Below are positions 1 to 10,400 of a stretch of 64,000 bases of DNA, one piece after another (position 1 is the stretch's first letter; each line of letters begins with the position of its first letter). Made by a program: the position numbers and the translations under genes. The DNA is from Pseudomonas sp. FEN (GTDB taxonomy: Bacteria > Pseudomonadota > Gammaproteobacteria > Pseudomonadales > Pseudomonadaceae): the NCBI RefSeq assembly GCF_904067045.1, contig NZ_CAJFDC010000016.1:248001-312000 (forward strand), given 5' to 3'. The notes under the pieces are model-generated. The model searched no databases, was not told the DNA's origin, and saw only the letters and a program-made list of their open reading frames with translations.

Positions 1-419
1 GCACACCCATTTCGCCGGCCTGCGGATCGAGTTCGAGCGCTTCAAGATGCAACCGCGCCTGACGCCAGACCACTTGCACGGGCGAATCGAGGCCTTCCCA
101 GACCACCCCGGTGCGCAGGATGTCATGGCGATCGATGACCATCTGCAGGGCCTGGACAAAGGACTCCAGGCGCTCGCGGTTATCGAAGGCGAACTGGGTC
201 TGCAACACATAGGGGTCGCCGGCCCGGGCCGCCAGGTGGTGATAGAGAATCCCTTCCTGCAACGGCGCCAGCGGGTAGATATCCTGCACATTGGCCGTAC
301 CGCCCGGCACGCTCGCCACCACCCGGTCGATCTGCGCCTGGGTCAGTTTGGCCAGTGGCAGCAGGTCCGGGGTGATCCGCTCGCAACCTCGCGCGATCAG
401 GTTGGCCGGCACACTGATT
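1..419 (-). other. Peptin module 12, start of its C/E domain (partial)
   Basis: Contains the linker ITPDLLPL, the core DIYPLAPLQEGILYHH and the HHLAARAGD signature, then leaves the window. The substrate of the module cannot be read. Confidence 0.85.
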
Positions 420-3400
420 TCACGGCCGCCGCCCACGGCGGCGGCCAGCGCGGCCAAGGTCGGCTGGCTGAACAGCACGCGCACGTCGGCACTCAGGCCC
501 AACTGGCGCATGCGTTCGATCAGACTCACCGCCAGCAACGAGTGGCCGCCCAATTCGAAGAAATGATCGTGGCGTCCGATCCGTTCGACCTTCAGCAACT
601 CGCTCCACAACCGCGCCAGGGTGATTTCCAGCTCGCCCTCGGGTGCCTGGAATTCACGGCTGGCATAGGCCTCGGCATCCGGCGTCGGCAAGGCCCGGCG
701 ATCCAGCTTGCCGTTGGCGGTCAGGGGGAACGCCCCGAGGACCACGAAGGCGCTCGGCACCATGTATTCGGCCAGGGACGCCGCCAGTTCGCGACGCAAT
801 TGCGTTACCGACAAGGCACGCTCATCCTCGCCGACCAGGTAGGCCACCAGACGTTTGTGTCCAGGCTCGTCCTGACGGGCCAGCACCACGGCTTCCCTGA
901 CACCCGGGCAAGCGCACAGGCGTGCTTCGATTTCCCCCAGTTCGATACGGAAACCGCGAATCTTCACCTGATCGTCGTTACGCCCCAGGTACTCGACAAC
1001 CCCATCCATGGTCCAGCGCGCAAGGTCACCGGTACGGTACAACAGTGCCCCGGCCTCGGCGGTGAAGGGGTCGGCGACGAACTGCGTGGCATTCAGTTCC
1101 GGGCGGTTCAAATACCCCTTGGCCACGCCCTGCCCGCCGATATACAACTCGCCGGCCACGCCCACCGCCACCGGTTGACGCAAGGCATCAAGGACATACA
1201 CCTGGCTGTTGCCAATCGGCCGGCCGATGGGAATGCCGCCGTTGCCGACCACGGTGATTTCATAGGTCGTGGAAAAGGTGGTGGCCTCGGTCGGGCCATA
1301 GCCGTTGAGCAGATGTTCAGGGGCGCCCTCTTCCAGCACCCGAGCGATCACTGCCGGGTCCAGAACATCGCCGCCGACGATCAGATAACGCAACTGGCCG
1401 AAAGCCTGCATCAGGCCCCCGGCATATTGATGGAACAGGCCCGCGGTCATCCACAACACGCTGACCGACTGCGCCAGCAACAGCGCGCGGAACGCCTCCA
1501 GGGACAGCAATACCGACTGTTCGACCACCACCACGCAACCGCCGTTGAGCAGCGGCGCCCAGATATCCAGGGTGCTGGCATCGAAAGCCGGGTTGGAGGC
1601 GAAGGCCACGCGGTCACCGGCATTGAAGTCGGCATAGCCGTTGTTGATCACCAGGCGACTGACCGCCCGGTGCGGCACCAAGACCCCTTTGGGCGTACCG
1701 GTGGAGCCGGAGGTGTACATGATATAGGCCACCGACTCGGCGTCCGCGGCCAGTGCCGGATCAGCTGTGACGGCGTCCAGCGCCAGGTGGTCCAGGTCAA
1801 GCCGCTGGATGCCTTCGGGCACCCGGTTGCCACTCAGGGTCAACAGCAGCCGCGCGGCGCTGTCTTGCAGCATGAATGCCTGGCGTTCGGCCGGAGCGTT
1901 GATATCCAGCGGCACATAGGCCGCGCCACACTTGATGATCGCCAACTGCCCGGCCAGCAGGTCGAGTGAGCGCTCCAGCAGCAGCGCCACTCGCGCGCCC
2001 GGCTGCACACCGAGGTCAAGCAGGTGTTGGGCCAGGGCGTTGGCCCGATTGTTGAGTTGCCGGTAGGTCAGGCTCTGCTCATTCTGGACTGCGGCGAGCG
2101 CGTCGGGCCGCGCCGCCACCTGCTGTTCGAACAACGCTTGCAGGCTGCTATGTCGCGGGTAGTCGCGCGCGGTGGCGTTGAAACCGTGCAGCACTCGCTG
2201 GCGCTCGACCGGCGAGAGGATCTCCAAATGCTGCAATGGCGTTTGTGGCTGCTGCTCCAGGGCCTCGACCAAGGCACCAAGGGCCGCCAGCATATAATCG
2301 CCGACGCGCTGGGCACCGATCTCCACCAGGGCCTGGACCGCCAGGCTGAAATCCTCGCCCAGGTCATCCACCGACAGGGTGATCGGATAGGTACTCCGTT
2401 CTTCACCGCCCAGGCTCCGCAAGCCGGACCAGGCCCGGGCGGTCTCGACCGAAACCAGCGCCTCGCTGCCGCTATGGCGGTAGTTGAGCAGCGAACTGAA
2501 CAGCGGCGCCGGCGCGGCCACGCCGCTGCAGCGTTGGGCCAGCGCCAGGGACGCATGCTCGTGGCCGAGCAACGCGGTCAGACGCGCATGGGTGGTCTTG
2601 ACCCCCTCGCGGACCCCGTGCCCTTCGAGCTTGACCCGCAGCGGCAAGGTATTGATGAACATGCCCAGGGCCCGGTCGGCACCCTCGCCGCCCTGCATCC
2701 GGCCCATCAGCACGGTACCGAAGACCACGTCCGACTTGCCCGACAGCGCGCCAACAACCCGCGCCCAGGCCAGGTGATGCAGGCTCGCGGCACTGACGCC
2801 CAACTGCCGGGCCTGGATCCGCAGGCGCTGGCTCAAGTCGGTAGCGATGGGCAGGTGGACCTCTTCGATCAGCGCATCGCTGCCCGGGGTTCCGACCACG
2901 CCAAACGGCAGCGTCGGCTCATCGACATCCGCCAGCATGTCGCGGAAAAAGCCTTCATGGACATCAGCACCGATACCGAGCCGGACCTGTGCCACATAGT
3001 TGCGATAGGGCACCGCTTCGGGCAAGGCGTGACCTTCACCGAGCAGATAGGCCTGCATTTCGTACTTCACCAGCTCCAGCGCCGCATGGTCAATGGCGAT
3101 GTGATGGAACAGCAGCATCGCGACCCAGCGCGCGTTGACCCGGTCCTCGGCGCACACCAGGCGCATCAGCGGGGCCTGGCGCAGGTCGAGACGATAGTGC
3201 CGGGAATCGAAACGTTCACGCAGTTGGGTTTCAATATCACCGTCGGCGGGCGCCAGCTCGAACTCATCCACCGCCAGCGTCGCCTCGCGCAACACTACCT
3301 GCACCGGTTCGTCGAGACCTTCCCAGACCATGGCCGTGCGCAGGATGTCGTGACGCTCGATCACCGCTTGCAGGGCTTGGGCGAAATCGTCGACACGCTC

Positions 3401-3796
3401 GCGGCTCACGGCCCCGAACAACGCCCGCAACACATAGGGATCACCCTGCCCGGCAGCCAGGTGATGGTAGAGAATCCCTTCCTGCAGGGGCGCCAGCGGG
3501 TAGATATCCTGCACATTGCCGGCACCGCCCGGGACCACGTCGACGATCCGGTCGATCGCGGCCTGGCTGAGGTTGGCCAACGGCAGCATATCCGCGGTTA
3601 TGCGAAACGCCGGGCTCAACCAGTCACCACCGTTTCGAGCCACCAGCTTGAGCAGTTCCGCCTTGTGCACGCCGAGACTGTCGAGTATGGCGCTATCAAG
3701 GCCCTCATCGTCACCGAGAATCACCAGATCGTCTTCTTCCTGCTGAAGACGGATCGCGTGCGTGGAAAGAACTGCCATCAATTCGCTGAAGTGCAT
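1..3796 (-). CDS. sypC: SypC-like non-ribosomal peptide synthetase, N-terminal part (runs off the left edge)
   Basis: This is the third synthetase of the peptin assembly line; about 1265 codons are present and the 3' end is outside the window. The ATG at 3796 follows AGCAGG with 7-nt spacing. Residues 1-55 form a TubC-type docking domain (starts MHFSELMAVLSTHAIRLQQ). Next come a dual condensation/epimerisation domain with the HHLAAGQGD signature, an A domain with code DALWIGGTFK (Val), a T domain with its phosphopantetheine Ser near residue 1086, and then the start of the next C domain (HHLAARAGD). The 5'-facing syr-syp-type box at 4040-4059 and the hairpin after the preceding gene suggest separate transcription. 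SypC of P. syringae has many more modules and ends in tandem thioesterases, so most of this gene should lie to the left. The assignment to SypC is by position and collinearity. Confidence 0.9.
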   Translation of the reverse strand, partial: MHFSELMAVLSTHAIRLQQEEDDLVILGDDEGLDSAILDSLGVHKAELLKLVARNGGDWLSPAFRITADMLPLANLSQAAIDRIVDVVPGGAGNVQDIYPLAPLQEGILYHHLAAGQGDPYVLRALFGAVSRERVDDFAQALQAVIERHDILRTAMVWEGLDEPVQVVLREATLAVDEFELAPADGDIETQLRERFDSRHYRLDLRQAPLMRLVCAEDRVNARWVAMLLFHHIAIDHAALELVKYEMQAYLLGEGHALPEAVPYRNYVAQVRLGIGADVHEGFFRDMLADVDEPTLPFGVVGTPGSDALIEEVHLPIATDLSQRLRIQARQLGVSAASLHHLAWARVVGALSGKSDVVFGTVLMGRMQGGEGADRALGMFINTLPLRVKLEGHGVREGVKTTHARLTALLGHEHASLALAQRCSGVAAPAPLFSSLLNYRHSGSEALVSVETARAWSGLRSLGGEERSTYPITLSVDDLGEDFSLAVQALVEIGAQRVGDYMLAALGALVEALEQQPQTPLQHLEILSPVERQRVLHGFNATARDYPRHSSLQALFEQQVAARPDALAAVQNEQSLTYRQLNNRANALAQHLLDLGVQPGARVALLLERSLDLLAGQLAIIKCGAAYVPLDINAPAERQAFMLQDSAARLLLTLSGNRVPEGIQRLDLDHLALDAVTADPALAADAESVAYIMYTSGSTGTPKGVLVPHRAVSRLVINNGYADFNAGDRVAFASNPAFDASTLDIWAPLLNGGCVVVVEQSVLLSLEAFRALLLAQSVSVLWMTAGLFHQYAGGLMQAFGQLRYLIVGGDVLDPAVIARVLEEGAPEHLLNGYGPTEATTFSTTYEITVVGNGGIPIGRPIGNSQVYVLDALRQPVAVGVAGELYIGGQGVAKGYLNRPELNATQFVADPFTAEAGALLYRTGDLARWTMDGVVEYLGRNDDQVKIRGFRIELGEIEARLCACPGVREAVVLARQDEPGHKRLVAYLVGEDERALSVTQLRRELAASLAEYMVPSAFVVLGAFPLTANGKLDRRALPTPDAEAYASREFQAPEGELEITLARLWSELLKVERIGRHDHFFELGGHSLLAVSLIERMRQLGLSADVRVLFSQPTLAALAAAVGGGREISVPANLIARGCERITPDLLPLAKLTQAQIDRVVASVPGGTANVQDIYPLAPLQEGILYHHLAARAGDPYVLQTQFAFDNRERLESFVQALQMVIDRHDILRTGVVWEGLDSPVQVVWRQARLHLEALELDPQAGEMGV
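420..3630 (-). other. Peptin module 11: C/E-A(Val)-T
   Basis: Code DALWIGGTFK (Val). The A domain closely resembles that of module 8. T-domain Ser near residue 1086 of the SypC-like protein. Confidence 0.87.
3632..3796 (-). other. TubC-type N-terminal docking domain of the SypC-like synthetase
   Basis: Residues 1-55 (MHFSELMAVLSTHAIRLQQ, then a DDLVILGDD turn and HKAELLKLV helix) have the same fold pattern as the SypB-like N terminus but a different and more acidic sequence, which could give pairing specificity. Confidence 0.72.
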
Positions 3797-4039
3797 CGAA
3801 TAACCTGCTGTTTATCATTTCGGAAAGGGTTGTCGACCCAAAGGTTCGGCGTCGGAGACAGCGTTTCGCGCGATAAAAAATGGAGGGGCTTCGAGCATCG
3901 AAGACAGCACGGGAGTCCGAGCGCAGGCGTGATCGGGTCCGCAGCAACTAAGGGTTGCGGTCCACTGACACATGCGAAACATCCCATTCGCCATGCTCCC
4001 CACAGGCCTCGAAAATTAGAGCATCCATGGGCGACTGTC

Positions 4040-4059
4040 TGTCATGGGAAGCCGGGACA
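4040..4059 (-). promoter_or_regulatory. syr-syp-type box 1, upstream of the SypC-like gene
   Basis: On the minus strand: TGTCCCGGCTTCCCATGACA, a 20-bp dyad with TGTC/GACA ends as in the syr-syp box of P. syringae. A GAC triplet follows directly. A -10-like TCTAAT lies at 4015-4020, which would give a leader of about 210 nt before ATG 3796. Confidence 0.8.
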
Positions 4060-4102
4060 AGTCGCCTCAGGAGCGCGCCCGGCCGGGGTATTGCGAAGGG
4101 AA

Positions 4103-4154
4103 GGAAGAGAAAGGCAACGGCCCGACCGATGCGCGATCGAACGGGCCGTTGCCT
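4103..4154 (-). terminator. Hairpin terminator after the SypB-like gene
   Basis: A perfect 12-bp stem GGCAACGGCCCG / CGGGCCGTTGCC (4113-4124 and 4142-4153, plus one A-T pair) starts just after the stop. On the minus strand the stem is followed by TTTCTCTTCC, a moderate U-rich tail. Confidence 0.72.
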
Positions 4155-4159
4155 GGGCC

Positions 4160-7100
4160 TCAGATACGGCGTTTGCGATTGAGCGTCGGAATCTTCGTCC
4201 GCGGGACCTCCCGCGGTTGCACGCGGCTCACCGAAGCGGCCACCTGGGATAGCGTCGGCTGGCCGAACAACACCCGGACATCGGCCTCCAGGTTTGCCTG
4301 GCGCATCCGTTCGATCAGGCTCACCGCCAACAGCGAATGGCCGCCAAGTTCGAAGAAGTGATCATGACGCCCCACTCGCTCGACCTTGAGCAGGTCGACC
4401 CAGAGCGCCGCCAGTTGGGTCTCGACTTCACCCACCGGGGCTTCATAGTCGCGCGAGGCGTAGGCGCTGCTGTCCGGTACCGGCAGGGCCTTGCGATCGA
4501 GCTTGCCGTTGGGGGTCAGCGGCAAGGCGTCGAGTGGCATATAGGCTGCCGGCAGCATGTAGTCCGGCAGCAGTCCTTGCAGGTAAGCGCGCAGAGTACC
4601 GCTGTCCGGCAACACAGCGCTGTTGTCCGGAGTGAAATACGCCACCAGGCGGGTTTCGCCGGGTACATCCTCGCGGGCCATCACCACCGCCTCCCGCACC
4701 TCGGGGTGCTTGGCCAGGCGGGCTTCGATCTCTCCCAGTTCGATACGGAAGCCGCGGATTTTTACCTGGTCGTCGTTGCGGCCCAGGTATTCGATATTAC
4801 CGTCCTCCAGATAACGACCGAGGTCGCCGGTGCGGTACATGCGGGCCGAGGCATCCGGGCTGAACGGGTCCTTGAGGAAGCGTTCGGCGGTCAGGTCATC
4901 GCGGTTCAGGTAGCCTCGGGCCACGCCGGCGCCGCCGATGTAGATTTCACCCGGGACGCCCAGTGGGACGGGTTGTTGTTGCTCGTCCAGCAGGTAGAAC
5001 TGGGTGTTGCCCACCGGTTTGCCGATGTGAAGGGCGAAACCCGCCTCGCGGTCCATCGCTACCCAGCTGGAGTAGGTGGTGGTTTCCGAAGGGCCGTAGA
5101 GGTTGCACAGGCGTTGGACAGCAGTTTTCTCGAACAGGCTTTCCACCAGGCTGCGCTTGAGGGCTTCGCCAGCGACGTTGACCGTGTGCACTGATTTCGG
5201 CAGGCCGTCGACTTCCAGCAGGGCCTTGAGGGCCGAGGGGACGGTGTTGATCAGGCCGATATCGTGCTCGCCGTGTTGCAACTCCAGGACGTTTTTCACC
5301 ACCTCGATGCTGCCGCCGGAGGTCAAGGGCGCGAAGCACTCGTAGACCGCCAGGTCGAAGTTCAGCGAAGTCGAGAACAACGTCTTGCCCAAGGCCGACC
5401 CCGCCACCGCTCCTACAGGAGGGGTGGCGCCTGTATTGAAAGCGGCATGGGCCCAGGTCAGGAAGTTCACCGTGTTGCGGTGTTCGATCATCACGCCCTT
5501 GGGCAAGCCGGTCGAACCCGAGGTGTAGATCAAGTACGCCAGGTGCGCCGAGGTCAGCCCCGGCACCTCTGGATTCCGGACGGATTCGTCCTGCCAAGTG
5601 CCTCGGTCGAGGTTGATCACGGGTACCGAAACGCCCGCCAACAGGTCCTGGGTCGCGGTCTGTGCGAGAACAGCCGCCGGAGCACTGTCCTGCAACATAT
5701 AGGCAATCCGCTCCACCGGATAAGCCGGATCCAGCGGTACATAACCGCCGCCCGCCTTGAGGATCGCCAGCAAGCCGACGACCATCTCGGTACCACGCTC
5801 AACACAGATCCCTACCCGCGAATCCGGTTGCACACCCTGCTTACGCAAGGCATGGGCCAATCGGTTGGCCTGCTCATTGAGCTCGCGATAACTCAGGCGC
5901 TGCCCGCCATGCACTACCGCCAAGGCATCCGGGGTACGCTCAACCTGCGCTTCGAACAGCCCATGAATAGTCTGCTCTTGCGGGTACTCCAGCGCCGTAG
6001 CGTTGAACCCGAACAACAACTGCTCGCGCTCTACCGCCGGCAGCATCGACAGTCGCCCCAACGGTACGTCGCTATCCTGCTCCAGCGCCCCCACCAAACT
6101 CGCCAACGCGGCCTGCATATACCCACAGATCCGCCGCGCATCGATACCGCCAGTCGCCTGCACCGTCAGGCGCAAGCCGACACCGTCATCGTCCACCGAA
6201 AGCATCAGCGGATAATTGGTGCGCTCGCCACCGCCCAGGCTCTCGATCCCCTGCCAGGCATCCAGTGCCTGCTGGCTGACCTCAGCGGCCGCATGCCGGT
6301 AGTTGAGCAAGGCGCTGAACAATGGCGTTGGCGCCGGCACCCCGCTGCAGCGCTGGGCCAGCGCCAGGGACGCATGCTCATGACCGAGCAGCGCCGTCAG
6401 CCGGCCATGGGCAGCCTTGAGCGCGCTCCGGGTGCCCAGTTCGCCGAGGTCCAACCGCAGCGGCAAGGTATTGATAAACATCCCCAACGCCCGGTCGGCA
6501 CCTTCGCCACCCTGCATCCGCCCCAGCAACACCGTACCAAACACCACCGTCTCTCGTCGGCACAAGCGCCCCAGCACCAGGCCCCAGGCCAGGTGCACCA
6601 GGCTTGCCGCACTGACACCCGACTGCCGGGCCCGCCCCCGCAGACGCCGGGACAGGCCAAGGTCCAGCGCCAACTGAACTTCGGCGACATCCCGCCCCTC
6701 ATCACGCACCTCCTGCTGATCGAACGGCAGGGTCGGCTCGTCGATATCACCGAGCATCTCGCGGAAGAAAGCTTCATGTTCCTGCTGGCTGACCCCCAGG
6801 CGCGCCTGGGCCACATAGTTGCGATATGGCGCCGCCGGCGCCAGCGGCAGGGCCTGCCCACGCAGGCAGGCCTGCATTTCCTGTTGCACCACGGCCATGG
6901 TGGTGTGGTCAATGGCGATATGATGGAACAGCAGGATACCCACCCAGCGCCGGTTGAGCACATCTTCGCTGACGGCCAGGTGCAGCAGTGGCGCCTGCTG
7001 CAGATTCAAACGGTAGTGCGCCGGATCGAAACGTTGCAGCAGTTGCGCCAGCGGCTCGCCATCCCGCGGATCGAGTCCGAGTGTCTCGACCTCCAGCCGG

Positions 7101-7464
7101 GCCTGGCGCCAGACCACTTGCAGCGGTGTCTCCAACCCTTCCCAGACAATCGATGTGCGCAGGACATCGTGACGGTCGATTACGCGTTGCAACGCCTGGA
7201 TGAAATCCTCCAGGCGACCGCGGCTATCGAAACCGAACTGCGATTGCAGCACATAAGGATCACCTTCGCCGGCCGACAGGTGATGGAACAGGATACCCTC
7301 CTGCAAGGGGGCCAACGGGTAGATATCCTGCACATTCGCCGCACCGCCCGGCACGCTCGCCAGCACCCGGTCGATCTGCGCCTGGGTCAGGCTGACCAGT
7401 GGCAACAGCTCCGGGGTGATGTGCGCGCAGCCCGGCGCGATCAGGTTGGCCGGCACCACGATCT
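4160..7464 (-). other. Peptin module 10: C/E-A(Ala)-T
   Basis: Code DLYNNALTYK (Ala). The C domain has HHLSAGEGD although its donor is Gly, so its epimerase function would be silent. The variable loop (TPPVGAVAG) contains an 11-bp REP-head sequence. Confidence 0.86.
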
Positions 7465-10400
7465 CCGTGCTGACGCCCACCGCCGCCGCCAACGCCGCCA
7501 GGGTCGGCTGGCCGAACAACACCCGGACATCGGCGCTCAGACCGGCCTGGCGCATCCGTTCGATCAGTGTCACCGCCAGCAGCGAGTGGCCGCCCAGTTC
7601 GAAGAAGTGATCATTTCGTCCTACGCGCTCGACCTTGAGCAGGTCGGCCCACAACTGTGCCAGCACGCTTTCGGTTTTACCTTGCGGCGCTTCGTATGCA
7701 CGGCTGACCAGTGCCGCACCGTCCGGCGCCGGCAGCGCCTTGCGGTCGACTTTGCGGTTGGGCGTCAAGGGCAAGGCATCGAGCTGCACGTAGGCCGTCG
7801 GGATCATGTACTCCGGCAGCGCCCCTTGCAGATGATCGCGCAGGCTTTCGATTTCCAGCGGCGTTTCGGGTTGTTGTGCCGTGAAATAGGCCACCAGGCG
7901 TTTTTCGCCCGGGTGGTCTTCCCGTGCCAGGACCACGCTGTCCTTGACCCCGGGACAAGCGGCCAGACGGGCTTCGATTTCGCCCAGTTCGATCCGGAAA
8001 CCACGGATCTTCACCTGGTCGTCGTTGCGGCCCAGGTACTCCAGCGTGCCGTCCGGCAGATAGCGACCGAGGTCGCCGGTGCGGTACATGCGCCCGCTAT
8101 GGAACGGATCGTCGAGGAAGCGCTCGGCGCTCAGGTCCGGGCGGTTCAGGTAGCCACGGGCCACTTGCACACCACTGATATACAGCTCACCGGCCACGCC
8201 CAGCGGCACCGGCTGATGGTTGGCGTCGAGCAGATAGATCCGCGTATTGGCCATCGGCTTGCCGATCGGCACGATGACCGATTCGCCCTGTCCATCGACG
8301 CGCTCGACACAGGCCCAGATGGTGGCCTCCGTGGGGCCGTAGAGGTTCCACAGTTCCCGGCCACGCGACAGCAGCTCACGCGCCAGGCTGCGAGGCAGCG
8401 CCTCGCCACCGCAGAGGATGCGCAGCTCCCGATTGCCGGTCCAACCACTGCTCACCAGCATGTGCCAGGTGGCCGGGGTCGCCTGCATCAGCGTGATCCG
8501 CTGCTCGTCGAGCAGGCGCTGCAATTGCATGCCATCCATGGCCGCCTCGCGGGAGGCCAGGACCACACAGGCGCCGTTGACCAAGGGCAAATACAGCTCC
8601 AGCGCGGCGATGTCGAAGCAAATCGTGGTGACGGCCAGCAAGCGATCCTGCGCCGAAAGCCCCGGTTCCCGGCCCATGGACAGGAGGAAGTTGCTCAAGC
8701 CCCGATGCGCTACCTGCACCCCCTTCGGCTGCCCGGTGGAACCCGATGTGTAAATCACATAGGCCAGATGTTCAGGGCGCATCCCAACCCGCGGCGGATT
8801 GACCTCGGGCTGCGCCAGGAACCCCGCGCGCCCGGCCTGCTCGGGATCGAGCAACAGCACCGGCACGGCACCTGCCGGAAGTACCGGGAGCAAGGCTTCC
8901 TGGGTGAGGATTACCGTCGGGGCACAGCTCTCCAGCATATAGGCCAGACGATCAAGCGGATAGTACGGGTCCAGCGGCACATAGGCCGCACCGGCCTTGA
9001 GAACCCCCAACAGCCCCGCCACCATTTCCAGGCCGCGTTCGACACAGATCGCCACCCGATCATCCGGGCCGACCCCCAACTCGATCAGGCGGTGGGCGAT
9101 ACGATTGGCCTGCCGATTAAGCGCGTCATAGGTCAGGCTGCCCTGCTCGCTCACCAGCGCGAGCGCATCGCCACACAGGGCAACCCGGGCCTCGAACAGA
9201 CCCGGCAGGGTCAGTTCCCCCGGGTAGTCGACCGCAGTGGCATTGAAATCCTCCAGCAACAGCCGACGTTCATCGTCCGGCAGCACCGACAGGTCCCGCA
9301 ACGGCGCTTCGCCCGATTGCTCCAGCGCATCGACCAGACTGTGCAAGGCCTGATGCATATAGGCACAGATCCGTCCGGCCTCGATCGGCGCAACGGTCTG
9401 GGCGGCCAACAGGAAGTCCTCACCCAGGTCGTCGACATTGAGGGTCAGCGGATAGTTGGTGCGTTCCTCCCCCCCCAGGGACTGCATGCCGTGCCAGGCC
9501 GTCAGCCCCTCGTCGGTCATGGCGATACTGCTGTGGCGATAGTTGAGCAAGGCGCTGAACAACGGCAGCGGCGCGCTCACGCCGCTGCAACGCTGGGCCA
9601 GGGCCAGGGAAGCATGTTCATGTCCGAGCAGCGCGGTCAGTTCGTCGTGGGTGGTCTTGACCCCTTCCCGTGCACTCCGAGCGCCAAGGACCACCCGCAA
9701 CGGCAGGGTGTTGATAAACATCCCCAAGGCCCGATCGGCGCCTTCGCCGCCCTGCATCCGGCCCATCAGCACCGTGCCGAACACCACATCGTCGCGGCCC
9801 GCGGCCCGACCCAGCACCAGGGCCCAAGCCAGATGCACCAGGCTGGCGGCACTCACCCCGGCCCGGCGGGCCTGCGCCCGCAAGCGGCGACTGAGGCCCA
9901 CGCCCACGGCCAGGTGGGCTTCGTCGATGTCCTGGCCATCACCTTGTACCTGCTGCAGGCCGAACGGCAGGGTCGGCTCGTCGACATCGCCAAGCCGTTC
10001 ACGGAAAAACCGCTCGTGCTCTTCATGGCTCACACCCAGGCGGGCCTGGGCGACATAGTTGCGATACGGCACCGCCGCACCCAATTGTGCCTGCCGCCCC
10101 AGCAGATAGGCCTGCATCTCGTGCTGCACCACGTCCATCGCGGTGTGGTCCATCGCCAGGTGGTGGAACAGCAACAGTGCCAGCCAGCGCTGGTTTGGCG
10201 CATCCCAGGCCTGGATCAACCGCAGCATCGGTGCCTGGCGAATATCCAGGCGATGGTGCCGGGCATCGAAACGCTGATGCAGTTGGCTCGCCACATCGCC
10301 GGCCAGTGGGTCCGGCTCGAGGCTTTCGCGTACCAGCCGTGCCTGGCGCCAGACCACTTGCACGGGTTCGTCGAGACCTTCCCAGACCAGCGCGGTACGC

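Larger units (their letters stand above)
3797..4159. other. Intergenic region between the SypB-like and SypC-like genes
   Basis: This 363-nt region holds the SypB-side hairpin, box 1, its -10-like element and a long leader for the SypC-like gene. I see no conserved small ORF in it. Confidence 0.7.

Noticed and set aside
3797..3990. Small open frames in the leader of the SypC-like gene
   Set aside because: They have no ribosome-binding site or recognisable content; the region is better explained as an untranslated leader.
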